Below are positions 47,712 to 58,100 of a DNA stretch of 64,000 nucleotides, piece after piece. Every line of letters begins with the position of its first letter. Position 1 is the first letter of the stretch. This DNA is from Tetragonia tetragonoides (taxonomy: Eukaryota; Streptophyta; Magnoliopsida; Caryophyllales; Aizoaceae). The notes beneath the pieces are model-generated. The model was not told the DNA's origin. It saw only the letters and a list, made by a program, of their open reading frames with translations, and searched no databases. The position numbers were made by a program, and so were the translations under genes. Location of the stretch: positions 9,334,001-9,398,000 of the forward strand of contig CM076147.1 of assembly GCA_038025085.1 (NCBI GenBank). Reading direction: 5' to 3'.

Positions 47712-47815
47712 CAGCAACAACAACTACTGGAGCAACCAACAGCAACAACAACTACTGGAGCAACAAGCAGCAACAACAACTACTGGAGCAACCAACAACA
47801 GCAACAACAAAACAG
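47712..47815. repeat. 28-bp minisatellite in the CACTA interior
   Basis: Three full copies and one partial copy of a 28-bp unit containing CAGCAACAACAACTACTGGA. The wider stretch to about 47960 is CAA/CAG-rich. No coding function is supported. Confidence 0.85.
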
Positions 47816-48510
47816 ACAGAACAACCAGCAAGCAACAACAAATTTACAGCAAAGAGCGGCGCCATTTACAGCAAACAGTAGCAGTGTTTACAGAAAACAG
47901 CACCTGTAGTTACAACCCAGAGCAACAGCATTTTACAGAAAATTGGAACAACAAATATGGCAAAATATCACCCAGCAAAACATCTCATATGAATTTCGTA
48001 GTATATCTACGAGTCACATTCTTGAACTCATTCGTTATTTAAGATAAAGAACGCAATTGCTTATTATTAAACAGATCAACAAATAAGCATCCCAACAAGT
48101 AGAAAGAAAGGGTATTGTGGCAACAAGAAATAAGGGAAGGAATCCAATTTGAACAGAAAAGGAGTTTCAATTTAACATTAGGAACTCACCGGTAACATTA
48201 TGTAAACTGGAATATAACGAGTGCCACCATACATGCTCATGTACCCTTGTTGCCGGATCAACAACCTACCATATTAAACCAATGGGAAAGAAGAGTTACC
48301 AGCATAACCAATCAAAGCAACCCAATCAACATAAACAAGTTGCATAACAACCAACAATATTGAATTAAAAAAATATTGAGAAAGCATCGATATAGCTCTG
48401 TATCACAAGCTGGACAAACATCTCAATGTTACCTAAATTGTACGCTCAATGATAAAAACACTAAAGTGAAAACACAACTGGACACATTAGAAGTAAGTGA
48501 AAGACTCCTT

Positions 48511-48516
<6 letters not shown>

Positions 48517-48552
<36 letters not shown>
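48517..48552. repeat. Poly-T run, 36 nt
   Basis: A homopolymer inside the CACTA interior. It may be an old poly-A tail read from the other strand, but no flanking retroelement could be identified. Confidence 0.9.
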
Positions 48553-48553
<1 letters not shown>

Positions 48554-49067
48554 TGGCCGAAAATGAATTTCAAAGCAACGAAAATCTTCTATCAAACACA
48601 AACCTGGCAGAGACAGCAAGAATTTGGGAAGCTAATTTGGTACAGAGAGACCACTTTAAGAACAAGAGATAGATAGGATAGTAAGGTTTTAGTAATACCT
48701 GTTATCATTAATTAGCAATAAGGCAAGTTAGAGCCAATCTGTTACAACCTAGAGATAGAGAGAATAGTTAGGGTATGTAGTAAACCCTATTGTTACAGGG
48801 AGAAGCCCTCACTTTAGCATGCAAAAATCAAAACATAATAAGAACAATTAACGCATATTCAAGTTTACTAGCAAAGTTCTACAAAAATTTAGCAAATATA
48901 AAAGACTAACTCACAAAAATGCTTCTGATTTCAATGTGAAAACCTAATTTGTACAAATTCAAACGAAATTCGCTCAAAAATAGCAAATCAAACAACACCA
49001 AACCTCAACTCCACTTCTATTGAGAAAGCAACAAAGAAAATAAAGAGAAGCCCAAATCGAACAAAAT

Positions 49068-49383
49068 TGTTAGGTTTTTGATGTAGGATATTAGGCTAGG
49101 TAATTGCATGTTGGAGGAAGAGAGATGAATGCTAAGAGAGATGTGGAAAGATGATTGTATTGCTTGATACTCAAAATGCTTTACATCACCCCTATTTATA
49201 GTGGTGTAGGGTGGTAGACAATTCTCTAGATCTTTCTATGTCTAGAGTCTTCTTCATAATTATCCTAGACTATTATTCTAGATATTTCTAGGTAGACATT
49301 ATTCTAGATGTGTCTAGGTAGGTATTAATCTAGATCTTTCTAGGCACTAAGCTTAGATATGATTTTTCTAGATTATTCTAACA
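49068..49383 (-). repeat. Copia 3' LTR
   Basis: TGTTAG...CTAACA ends. On minus it follows the G-rich PPT directly. It holds repeated TCTAGA-type motifs in its U3 part and a TATAAATA box (minus, 49193-49200). Confidence 0.96.
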
Positions 49384-49396
49384 CTCCCCCTAATCT
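49384..49396 (-). other. Copia polypurine tract
   Basis: On minus, GATTAGGGGGAG ends at the LTR start. The gag-pol stop codon TAG (49390-49392) lies within this tract, so coding and priming sequences overlap. Confidence 0.8.
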
Positions 49397-52300
49397 AGAA
49401 AAAATCTTGAACTCCAAGTTGTTCTCTGAAGTGCATGAATTTTTTTTGGTGGTAATGCATTAGTAAATATGTCTGCGAGTTGCTCCTCCGTCTTGCAGAA
49501 TTGTAACTCGATCTCCTGTTGTTCAACCAACTCTCGTATGAAGTGATGCCATATCTCGATATGCTTTGATCGGCTGTGGAAGACTGGATTTTTGGTCATT
49601 GCGATGGCTGACATGTTGTCGCAATATATTATTGTTGGTCCATCCATGGCATGTTGTAGATCCGCCAATATCCTTCGTAACCATACTGCTTCACATGATG
49701 CGCTTGTAGCTGCTACATACTCTGCCTCTGCCGATGATAGTGCCACTGTTGCTTGTTTCTTTGACGACCATGAGATGACTTTTGATCCAAGTTGAAATAT
49801 GTAACCACTTGCACTTTTTCTGTCATCGATGCATCCTGCCCAATCGCTATCGGTATATCCGTTGAGCATGTAGTCTTTTTCTGCTTCGTACATGAGTCCA
49901 TAACTCTTAGTTCCTTTGACATATCTCAGAATTCTCTTGGCTGCTGCGAAATGGGCTTTACTAGGTTCACTCATAAACCTAGATACTATACTGACTGAGT
50001 GTACTATATCGGGCCTTGTGTTGGTGAGGTAGATCAGTGATCCAACCAAGCTCCGATATATTGATGCATCTACCTTCTCCTTGCCATCATACTTTGATAG
50101 CTTTTCGTTAACCGCCATAGGTGTTGCCATTGGTTTGGAATCGGCCATGTTAAACTTTTTAAGTAAATCTTCTGAATATTTTTCTTGGGAAAGGAAGATT
50201 TTACCTGGACTTTGCTTCACCTGTATGCCAAGAAAGTATTTCATGAGTCCGAGGTCTGTCATCTCGTACACTGACATCATGGCCTTCTTGAAGTCTTCAA
50301 GCATTCTTGAACTTGTTCCGATGTAGATCAAATCATCAACATAAAGGCACAAGATGAGAAAATCCGATGCTTGAGTCTTGATGTACAGTGATGGCTCGCT
50401 AGGGCTTTTCATAAACCCACTTTGTAGTAGATATCTATCAATCTTGCTATTCCATGCCCGTGGAGCTTGCTTAAGGCCATATAGAGCTTTTTGGAGACGA
50501 TAAACCTTGTTTTCTTGACCTTCCATGATAAATCCTTCCGGTTGCTCCACGTATACTTCCTCTTCAATTTCACCATTAAGAAATGCGGACTTGACATCCA
50601 ACTGAAAGACTTGAAGTTTCATTTGAGCTGCAAGAGCCAATACCGTTCTGATAGTTTCCATACGAACTACTGGCGCAAATGTCTCGTTGAAGTCAATTCC
50701 TGGTTGCTGTGAGTAGCCTTTCGCGACGAGTCGGGCCTTCAATTTGTGGATGCAGCCATCTTCATTGTGCTTGATCTTGTAAACCCATTTGAAGCCTATT
50801 ATGTCTTTCCCTTCGGGTCTGTCTACGAGCTCCCATGTGTCATTCTTCTCGATCATTCTGATCTCCTCGGTCATGGCTTCGATCCATTTATCTTCTTTTG
50901 CTGCTTCTTGGAAGTTTTGTGGCTCACTGGCAAATAATGCAAATTCCGTGGTTGTTTGATTGCATTGATAATCTTCCAAGTAAGTCGGAGGGTGACGATC
51001 TCGTTGTGAGCGGCGCACTGGTTGAGGAGAATTTGTGAGACTTGATCTTGGAGATGAATTTGGTGAGTTCGGGCCTGTTGGAATCCTCGGAGATGAAGGT
51101 GCTTCTCCTTGATCACGAACTCCCTGAGAAGAGCTAGATGGAGAATATTCTTCTATGGCTGGCTGCGGAGCGTGTTCTGTCCATCTCCATTCTGCAACTT
51201 CATCGAATATGGCGTCTCTTGAAATGATCAACTTCTTGGACTCAGGCTTGTAGAGGCGGTATCCTTTTGATTCATCACTGTATCCAATAAAGATACATTT
51301 TTCTCCCTTTTCATCCATTTTTTCTCGGTTCTCCTTTGGAATGTGGGAATAGGCAATGCACCCAAAAATTCTAAGGTGCTCAATTACGGGCTTTCTTTTG
51401 TACCAAGCCTCGTAGGGTGTCATATCCTGAACCGCCTTTGTTGGAGATCTGTTTAGAATATAAATAGCTGTATGGACAGCTTCAGCCCAAAAGTATTTGG
51501 GCAAATTCTTTGCTTGTAGCATGCTGCGGGCCATTTCTGCAATTGTTCTATTTTTTCTTTCCGCTACACCATTTTGTTGAGGTGTGCGTCTTACGGTTAA
51601 TTCTCTTCTGATTCCATGCTTCTTACAAAAGCTAAGGAATCTAGTGCTTGTGAATTCTCCTCCACGATCTGTTCTAAGAGTTTTAAGAGGATGTCCACTT
51701 TGTTTTTCCATGAGAGCCTTGAATTGGACAAAGAATGAGAATGCCTCTGATTTATACTTTAAGAAATATACCCACATCATGCGGGTATAGTCATCCACAA
51801 ATAGAAGAAAATATCTTCTACCGCCAATAGAGTTGTTCTTGGCTGGGCCCCAAATATCTGCATGAACAAGCTCTAACGGAGCCTTGGCCCTCCAAGACGT
51901 CTTAGAAAATGGCAATCTATGCATTTTTCCATAAATACAACCTTCACATATTTTCTTTTCATCATTTATTGGGGGAAGGCCAATCACCATTTCCTTTTGA
52001 TTTAAGAGTTTTAGACTCTTGTAGTGTAAGTGCCCGAATCTCCAATGCCACAATGTAGAATCATCACTTGTGCAATTGAAAGCAACTTTTTGCTTTAGTG
52101 GCATTCTTAATGGAAATATTTTATTTGAGGCCATTTTTACTGTTGTGACTAATTGACCCTTTTTCTTGTCATATATGATACATTTATCCTCATCAAATTT
52201 AACCATGTAGCCTCTTTGGACTAACTGGCCCACACTTAGTAGATTTTGAGCAAGGCCCGGGACATATAAAACATCATCAATGATTTTGGATGAGCCGTTT

Positions 52301-53481
52301 TCAGTTTTAACGGCGATTGTCCCTTTCCCTGCTACATCTTGAGATCTTCCATCACCAAGAGTAATTTGAGATTTAACATTTTCATCAAATTTGACAAACG
52401 CTTTTTTATTGCTTGTCATGTGGTTTGAACAACCACTATCTAAATACCAAATATCAGAGGATTCTTGGTGGGCATTTAGACAAGAATAAAACAATTGATT
52501 AGAAGGGTCATTTTTCTCTGTGAAATTAGCCTCATCTTTTTGCCGAAACCAACAATCTTTTTCAAGATGGGTGTGTCTTTTGCATTTTTTGCATTTAAAC
52601 CGGCAATCTTTTGTGTCGTAATTATTTTTCTTGCATAATTTGCAATAGGAACTCGATTGAATGTTTTCTCGGTCCCCATGATTTCTATAATCACCTCTCC
52701 CCCTACCACGGTTATTTGATGTTCCTCTTTTTTGTTGGAAATTTTTACCGTGGCTATATTGATTTTTATTTTCTCTAATATAAGTGAATTTCAATTTGGC
52801 TTGGAAAGCCTGTTCTAGTGGCTCATCTTCAAATCTACGCATTCTCTCTTCATGTGCATGGAGTGAACCCATTAGTTCAGTTAAGGTTAGCGTAGATAAA
52901 TCTTTAGACTCCTCTATCGCAGCCACAACATGATCAAATTTTGCCGGAAGGCTTCTTAATATTTTTTGTATGATTTTTAGATCTTGAATGGTGTCTCCAT
53001 AGCTACGAATTTGATTAGTGATATTAGAGACACGGGTAAAGAATGCTTGAATTGTTTCTCCTTCCGACATTAATAATGTATCAAAATCCTTCCAAAGAGA
53101 TTGAAGTTTAATGACAATTACCTTATCGGAGCCCTTAAACTCTTTTTGTAGATTACTCCAAGCCTCCTTGGCCGTTGTTGCAGCCATAATTCTTGGGAAG
53201 ATTGTTTCTGCAACTCCCCGATGGATGACCGTTAGTCCAGCAGAGTCCCGCCTTTGATCTTCTTCATATTGTTTTCTTTTATTTTCATCCCAAGATGCTA
53301 ATTTGGTAACATCTTTTGGTGCTTGGTACCCATTTTGTACCAAATCCCAGAGGCCTTGTGCCATTAGCAAGGTCCTCATTTGAATACTCCAATAATCATA
53401 TTTCTCCCCGGTGAATATTGGTACCCAATTATTTTGAGCATATGTAAATGTAGTGTTTGAGGTTGATGGTGATGATGCCAT
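49390..53481 (-). CDS. Copia gag-pol polyprotein, 1363 aa, uninterrupted
   Basis: One frame encodes every Copia domain in the usual order. Gag (about 1-260) has the UBN2-type core (YDYWSIQMRTLLMAQGLWDL). Two knuckles (about 280-311) follow: CKLC...Y...C with Tyr in the His position, then a canonical CKKCKRHTHLEKDC. Protease (about 345): WYLDSGCSNHM. GAG-preintegrase HHCC region (about 478-525). Integrase (about 540-660) has D in DIWGP, D in RTDRGGEF and E in QQNGVAERKNR. RT (about 900-1150) has the active site LCLYVDDLIYIG. RNase H (about 1220-1330) has TDSDWAGCIDDRKS and SSAEAEYVA. The C-terminus ends ADIFTNALPP...SSRFFLD. The ATG at 53481 is the first after the PBS. Intactness plus young LTRs suggest a copy that could be active; the odd first knuckle is the one visible departure. 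The Copia lineage is not assigned. Confidence 0.96.
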   Translation of the reverse strand: MASSPSTSNTTFTYAQNNWVPIFTGEKYDYWSIQMRTLLMAQGLWDLVQNGYQAPKDVTKLASWDENKRKQYEEDQRRDSAGLTVIHRGVAETIFPRIMAATTAKEAWSNLQKEFKGSDKVIVIKLQSLWKDFDTLLMSEGETIQAFFTRVSNITNQIRSYGDTIQDLKIIQKILRSLPAKFDHVVAAIEESKDLSTLTLTELMGSLHAHEERMRRFEDEPLEQAFQAKLKFTYIRENKNQYSHGKNFQQKRGTSNNRGRGRGDYRNHGDRENIQSSSYCKLCKKNNYDTKDCRFKCKKCKRHTHLEKDCWFRQKDEANFTEKNDPSNQLFYSCLNAHQESSDIWYLDSGCSNHMTSNKKAFVKFDENVKSQITLGDGRSQDVAGKGTIAVKTENGSSKIIDDVLYVPGLAQNLLSVGQLVQRGYMVKFDEDKCIIYDKKKGQLVTTVKMASNKIFPLRMPLKQKVAFNCTSDDSTLWHWRFGHLHYKSLKLLNQKEMVIGLPPINDEKKICEGCIYGKMHRLPFSKTSWRAKAPLELVHADIWGPAKNNSIGGRRYFLLFVDDYTRMMWVYFLKYKSEAFSFFVQFKALMEKQSGHPLKTLRTDRGGEFTSTRFLSFCKKHGIRRELTVRRTPQQNGVAERKNRTIAEMARSMLQAKNLPKYFWAEAVHTAIYILNRSPTKAVQDMTPYEAWYKRKPVIEHLRIFGCIAYSHIPKENREKMDEKGEKCIFIGYSDESKGYRLYKPESKKLIISRDAIFDEVAEWRWTEHAPQPAIEEYSPSSSSQGVRDQGEAPSSPRIPTGPNSPNSSPRSSLTNSPQPVRRSQRDRHPPTYLEDYQCNQTTTEFALFASEPQNFQEAAKEDKWIEAMTEEIRMIEKNDTWELVDRPEGKDIIGFKWVYKIKHNEDGCIHKLKARLVAKGYSQQPGIDFNETFAPVVRMETIRTVLALAAQMKLQVFQLDVKSAFLNGEIEEEVYVEQPEGFIMEGQENKVYRLQKALYGLKQAPRAWNSKIDRYLLQSGFMKSPSEPSLYIKTQASDFLILCLYVDDLIYIGTSSRMLEDFKKAMMSVYEMTDLGLMKYFLGIQVKQSPGKIFLSQEKYSEDLLKKFNMADSKPMATPMAVNEKLSKYDGKEKVDASIYRSLVGSLIYLTNTRPDIVHSVSIVSRFMSEPSKAHFAAAKRILRYVKGTKSYGLMYEAEKDYMLNGYTDSDWAGCIDDRKSASGYIFQLGSKVISWSSKKQATVALSSAEAEYVAATSASCEAVWLRRILADLQHAMDGPTIIYCDNMSAIAMTKNPVFHSRSKHIEIWHHFIRELVEQQEIELQFCKTEEQLADIFTNALPPKKIHALQRTTWSSRFFLD

Positions 53482-53553
53482 AAGATTTTTGTGGTGGTGT
53501 AAGGGAGAATTTGGTATGGGGTAAATTTGTTTGTGGAGGTCTTGAGTTTAGTT

Positions 53554-53566
53554 GGCTCTGATACCA
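53554..53566 (-). other. Copia primer binding site
   Basis: On minus, TGGTATCAGAGCC lies one base after the 5' LTR and complements initiator tRNA-Met. Confidence 0.92.
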
Positions 53567-53567
53567 C

Positions 53568-53883
53568 TGTTAGGTTTTTGATGTAGGATATTAGGCTAGG
53601 TAATTGTATGTTGGAGGAAGAGAGATGAATGCTAAGAGAGATGTGGAAAGATGATTGTATTGCTTGATACTCAAAATGCTTTACATCACCCCTATTTATA
53701 GTGGTGTAGGGTGGTAGACAATTCTCTAGATCTTTCTATGTCTAGAGTCTTCTTCATAATTATCCTAGACTATTATTCTAGATATTTCTTGGTAGACATT
53801 ATTCTAGATGTGTCTAGGTAGGTATTAATCTAGATCTTTCTAGGCACTAAGCTTAGATATGATTTTTCTAGATTATTCTAACA
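53568..53883 (-). repeat. Copia 5' LTR
   Basis: Near-identical to 49068-49383. As the upstream LTR on minus it carries the promoter, with TATAAATA at 53693-53700 (minus). Confidence 0.96.
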
Positions 53884-54150
53884 AAAATTGAAAAAGAAAA
53901 CATGAGCAACCTAAAATTCACAAAGAAATCGTAAAACATCAATATCAGAAACAGATGGAAACAATTCGAAAACCTAACACCAAACACAGTAATTGAAATT
54001 CAGTTCGAATACCTCAATAACCACCACAAATGAAGCGCCGACAAAGGTGGAACGCCGGCTTTGAGTAGGTTGAAACGGAGCGCCAGAGCGGGATGAAGTT
54101 ACCTCCGTTCTGCTCGCCATCAACGTAGTCTAGGGTTTTAGGATGAGATG

Positions 54151-54154
<4 letters not shown>

Positions 54155-54213
<59 letters not shown>
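54155..54213. repeat. (GA)n microsatellite
   Basis: 59 bp of GA repeats in the right part of the CACTA element. Confidence 0.95.
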
Positions 54214-54215
<2 letters not shown>

Positions 54216-54479
54216 TGGTAATACTTGAGCGTCTTAGCAACATGATTTGTTTTTAATTTCTCTTATATTCCTTCACTCAAAAAAACTAAAAATAATAAAA
54301 AAAAATAAAAAATTCTCTTCTATTCCATTCTCTTGTTTTTACGTCTTTGCCCTTTGATGACTCAAACATGACTAATTTTTGCAAGGGTTAATATCGGATT
54401 TTCATTGTAAGCGGGAAACTATATTTTTTTTGGTTACAAGCGGGAAACTATATTTTGTGAGCGGGCAAGCTCAAATTTT

Positions 54480-54665
54480 TAGACCTTATACCCACAGATA
54501 TATTTGTCGGTACAGAATTTGTTGGTATTCCAAAAACAATACCAACAAATATCCAACTTCTGTTGGACATTTATCTTGTTTTTCGCCTCCCACAAAAATT
54601 TACCAACAGATTGACTATCTGTTGACATTAGCGGACTTGCACCAACAGAAAAATTTTCTGTAGTT
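54480..54665. repeat. Right subterminal repeats of the CACTA element
   Basis: TGTTGG and CCAACA motifs in both orientations (for example near 54528, 54545, 54563, 54604, 54620 and 54643) mirror the left end. Confidence 0.8.
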
Positions 54666-54704
54666 ACACATCAATTGGAACAAGCCATTTTTTTTGTAGT
54701 GTTA

Positions 54705-55726
54705 GCTGGTGAGTTGTTACTACGGGTGAAATTATCTCCAGAGGAAAATTGCCTTTTGTTAGGACACATGTTTGTTCTATGCCCAGGCTGGTGACATATA
54801 AAACAGCTTCCTTGGTTAGCAGGACATGGACGACCGGAATGAAATCTCCCACATCTACGACATGCACTATTCCCATTTCCATTCATAGGGTAGAACTGTG
54901 ATCCTCCATTTCTCCTACTATCTCCTTGGCTATTAGGGTGATAAGTGCCAGTACTCTTAGCTGGTGTGTCACTCCTAAATCTCTTCCTCCAGTTTTACCC
55001 GTTAGATCCTTCACTCTTCTCCTCCAAGTAATGACGTCCAATTATCGCAACTCTCCTATCTCAAATTCTCTCAATGTTAATAGCCTTATCATAAACCTCT
55101 TGAAAAGTACTAGATGATCCTGCCACTAACTCCTGGATATGCCAATTAAGACCATCCTCAAACCTCTCTACTCTCTCTGTCTCATCCTTAACTAGACTTT
55201 CAGCAAATTGGGACAACTCATGAAATTTCGCAGCATATGCAGTCACACTCATACTTCCTTGGGTCAAATTCTCAAACTCTTATTGTTTCCTTCTTCTCAA
55301 AGCTATAGGGTAAAACCTTTCCCTAATTCTTACCACAAACTTCTCATAATTAAACTCCCTATCCTCTAGGTAAGCTTCCTTAGATACCTGCCACCAATCA
55401 TCTGCCTCTCCTCTAAGGTAGTATTGTCCACTCTTCACTTTCAAACTCTCGGGACAACCTATAGCCTCAAATAGCTCAAATAGTTTCTCCATGTTCCTAA
55501 TCCAGTTTTCTAAAGCTAGTGGATCTGATCCTCCCTTAAAGGTAGGTGGGGTATGGGCGGCTAGGTTCTTAAACATAATAGCTTGTGGGTCTTTAACCTC
55601 AGCTTCGGCTTTGGCTTTCTCTTTTTCTTTATCCTACATTTGTTGTTTAATTGCATTGCCAAAGAATTGACACAAGGTCTCTAGTGATTCTAGACGGTCA
55701 TCTTGTCATTGGTCGTCATTACTCAT
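54705..55726 (-). pseudogene. Gypsy-2 gag, decayed
   Basis: ATG at 55726 (MSNDDQ) is followed by TGA at codon 7 and TAG about 22 codons later. The core then runs AHTPPTFKGGSDPLALENW (Retrotrans_gag), with a stop at about 55277 before EFENLTQGSMSVTAYAAKF and [16 protein letters not shown]. The C-terminus has two knuckles: CRRCGRFHSGRPC and CFICHQPGHRTNMC. The frame then meets the CACTA right end; the rest of gag resumes left of 46744. Several stops look like C-to-T changes (CGA to TGA, CAG to TAG). Confidence 0.88.
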
Positions 55727-56163
55727 TAGGGTCCACAGGTGTGGTTGGTTCTTCTCTTCCCGACATTTCAACTATAGGAGTAACAATAGTTAAATAAGAC
55801 ATATAATCTTTAGGTGATGTGAATTTCTCTTTTGCCTAAACATAATCTCTAGTTACCTTTTGCATGCTTTGGTTGTTTTATTATCTACTCATGCAAATAA
55901 TTACTACTTAATCATGCATCATGGTCATAGATAAGCAAAGTAAAACAAGTTCGAAGTTCCTAGTAGCTACCTAGCTACCAAATACATCCGGTTAGCCTAT
56001 AAAAGTGCAAAATAAGTTAGGGCTAACATCAAACATGCCATATGACCTATCTAGCTAAGGTCTTGGTCATTGGCTAAATATTACAACACCAAATTAAAAT
56101 TGTTCAAATTACCACATAAGACAAGTTCACAACCAACAACCACAAAGCTTCACCCATGCATGA

Positions 56164-56832
56164 TCACTTGCACCCTTGGCACCTAACTTTGACCCGAAGA
56201 ACTTCTCCTATCATGTTGCACCAAGAAGCCATTTGCAAGTCCCCTTGGTGGTGTATCACGTTGAGTGGCACCGGCTGCTCCAGGGAAGAGGTTGCTGGCA
56301 CTGCTATTGGCGGGTGATGCGCGGTCTGCCGGGGTGGCGGAGTCGAAGATGGCAGAGCGATGGTAGAGGTTTGGGAATTACGGGGCCAATGGTAGTAATG
56401 AAACATTCGTCCCCTCCTAAATTGTACTATGGTCTCTGGAATCAAGAGTATACCATTTTCAGCACACATCCACTCAGTATAGGCTTGTTGCAAAACAACT
56501 GACATATATCCTAGGGTCAAGTACCAATCATCCCCACACATATAGTGATCCCAATTATAGTGAATCCCATCAGTCATAATACTCATGTAGTTTAAGTTCA
56601 CACTTAGCCATGGCTCAACTGATGGAAAGGTTCGCAAGAGATTATACACTTTCCAACCCGGAAAATCAGTGGCTTCACTAGTAAAGGGAGCAAAGACTCT
56701 ACAAGCAAGGTGAAAACGGTGCACGTACTCAGCTATGGTTTACTCATGGTGCTTACGTAAAGTCACAGGGTGTGATGGAGGGTTTGGTAAATTGAGAGGG
56801 TTCACGAGCACATAGGGGTCAGGTTGCTGCAT
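56164..56832 (-). pseudogene. Extra ORF upstream of gag in Gypsy-2 (unrecognised)
   Basis: ATG at 56832 opens about 222 codons with a single stop (TAA, codon 31) before the end at 56164. It lies between the PBS (57033) and gag (55726), the same place as the extra ORF of Gypsy-1. It contains EYVHRFHLACRVFAPF, KVYNLLRTFPSVEPWLSVNL, DDWYLTLGYMS, YTEWMCAENGILLIPE and a His/Pro-rich tail. The PSVEPWL...NY...WYL...EW...ILLIP series aligns by eye with PNIHPWM...KY...WSL...EW...VLVP in Gypsy-1. No known domain is recognised and no function is assigned. Its near-complete openness compared with the battered gag-pol is notable. Confidence 0.6.
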
Positions 56833-57032
56833 CTATTACATAAGATAAGCAAATAACAAATAGTGAGTCAAACATTTTCAAGATCATCAAGCAATCACAC
56901 GCAAGCACAAGTCATACATACACATGAAGAAGTTCAAACAACTCCCGTCCTAATGTCTGCCCGTTTCTCTCTTAGTCTGGGTCATGTTTTATCTTGCAAA
57001 TTTCCTAGTTATTCATTTTATGTATTTTATAT

Positions 57033-57044
57033 GCTCTGATACCA
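57033..57044 (-). other. Gypsy-2 primer binding site
   Basis: On minus, TGGTATCAGAGC lies 3 bases after the LTR end and complements initiator tRNA-Met. Confidence 0.9.
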
Positions 57045-58100
57045 TCTTGTAACGCCCCGGTTTGGATAACTCTAATTAAACATGCTTATAAGCCTGTAAT
57101 CCAACCCGAGATATTACTGCCGTACTTGTAACAAGACAAGCACAAGGCGAAGATCGATATAGAGTAACCAAACTTACTTATATATATATATATAATCATT
57201 ACATGATCCAAGTGTTCAAAAGACTACATGATTATCCACATACTGAACTATATAAGGTTCTCCTCTAACTTCGGAAGCCATGTAACTACGATACAGCATA
57301 AACAAGCTAATCAAGTACAAAAGTGTTACTTCCATTCTGCTCACACCCTTACCCAAAATCTGTTCAAAATCGTCCAATATCCATGCAATAAGACATGACA
57401 CAAAAACAAAGGAAAATTAGCGAAAGCTAAACAATACTCACCCCACTTTGTAAAATTCATTTTGTTTATACTTAAAATACATTTAGCATTAACAAACAAC
57501 TGATAATGATAATAATACTCATAATAATACCAATAATTATACTTAAAGAGATTGTCTGTCCTTATAATTATGGTTCGTTCATTTCTCTTTTGCGTACATA
57601 GCCATGCATACGTGCTAATACATATTAAAACAATATTAAGCAATTATCAATACACACAAACTTATTATTACTCAGAACATGACCTTTGAGGTCTATTTAT
57701 CTATCAAATCATTATTCCACAACTCAAAACACATCATGCAAAGATTAGACTCCTAGGTTAGGTAGTGTGGAAGAGCAATGCACAACTCAAACTCTGTGAG
57801 TCCTACACTCAGGTTTGATAACCCTACAAATTATAAATCATTCATTTGGCCTTTTCGGCATAATCATATCATCTCGGGTTTATACCCTACATATCAACAA
57901 AAACTTCAGATTAAACCATGATTAAGCAAGATACTCAGGATTAGATAATCCCTACAGCTTAATCATCAATGGGTTTAATCCTACATTATTTTATTAAAGT
58001 GTGCACACTAGACATGCTTTTCAATATCCCAAGGGTACCAAGTTTGGGAGCACACTACAATTAAGTTAGTAGACATGCTCATATTTTCCTTGTCTAAATC

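Larger units (their letters stand above)
49068..53883 (-). mobile_element. Intact, recent Copia retrotransposon inside the CACTA element
   Basis: Both 316-bp LTRs (49068-49383 and 53568-53883) differ at only two positions (49107/53607 and 49290/53790). A perfect 5-bp target duplication AAAAT flanks them (49063-49067 and 53884-53888). On minus the order is 5' LTR, PBS, a short leader of about 70 bp, one uninterrupted 1363-codon gag-pol frame, a PPT and the 3' LTR. All parts needed for autonomous movement are present. Two differences in 316 bp indicate insertion well after the surrounding elements. It is the youngest insertion of the nest. Confidence 0.96.
46747..54701. mobile_element. CACTA (En/Spm-type) transposon, non-autonomous, inside Gypsy-2
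   Basis: The ends are CACTACAAAAAAATAGCTTT (left) and, inverted, CACTACAAAAAAAATGGCTT (right); similarity extends to about 26 bp. The target duplication is TTA (46744-46746 and 54702-54704). Joining the flanks restores the gag-to-protease reading order of Gypsy-2. Without the nested Copia (49068-53883) the element is about 3.1 kb and no transposase-like ORF is seen, so it needs a partner. Subterminal regions are dense in a TGTTGG motif in both orientations, as expected of transposase-binding subterminal repeats in CACTA elements. Confidence 0.92.

Noticed and set aside
50000..53000. Plus-strand ORFs such as 50081-50326 and 49592-49795
   Set aside because: They are antisense shadows of the intact Copia polyprotein.
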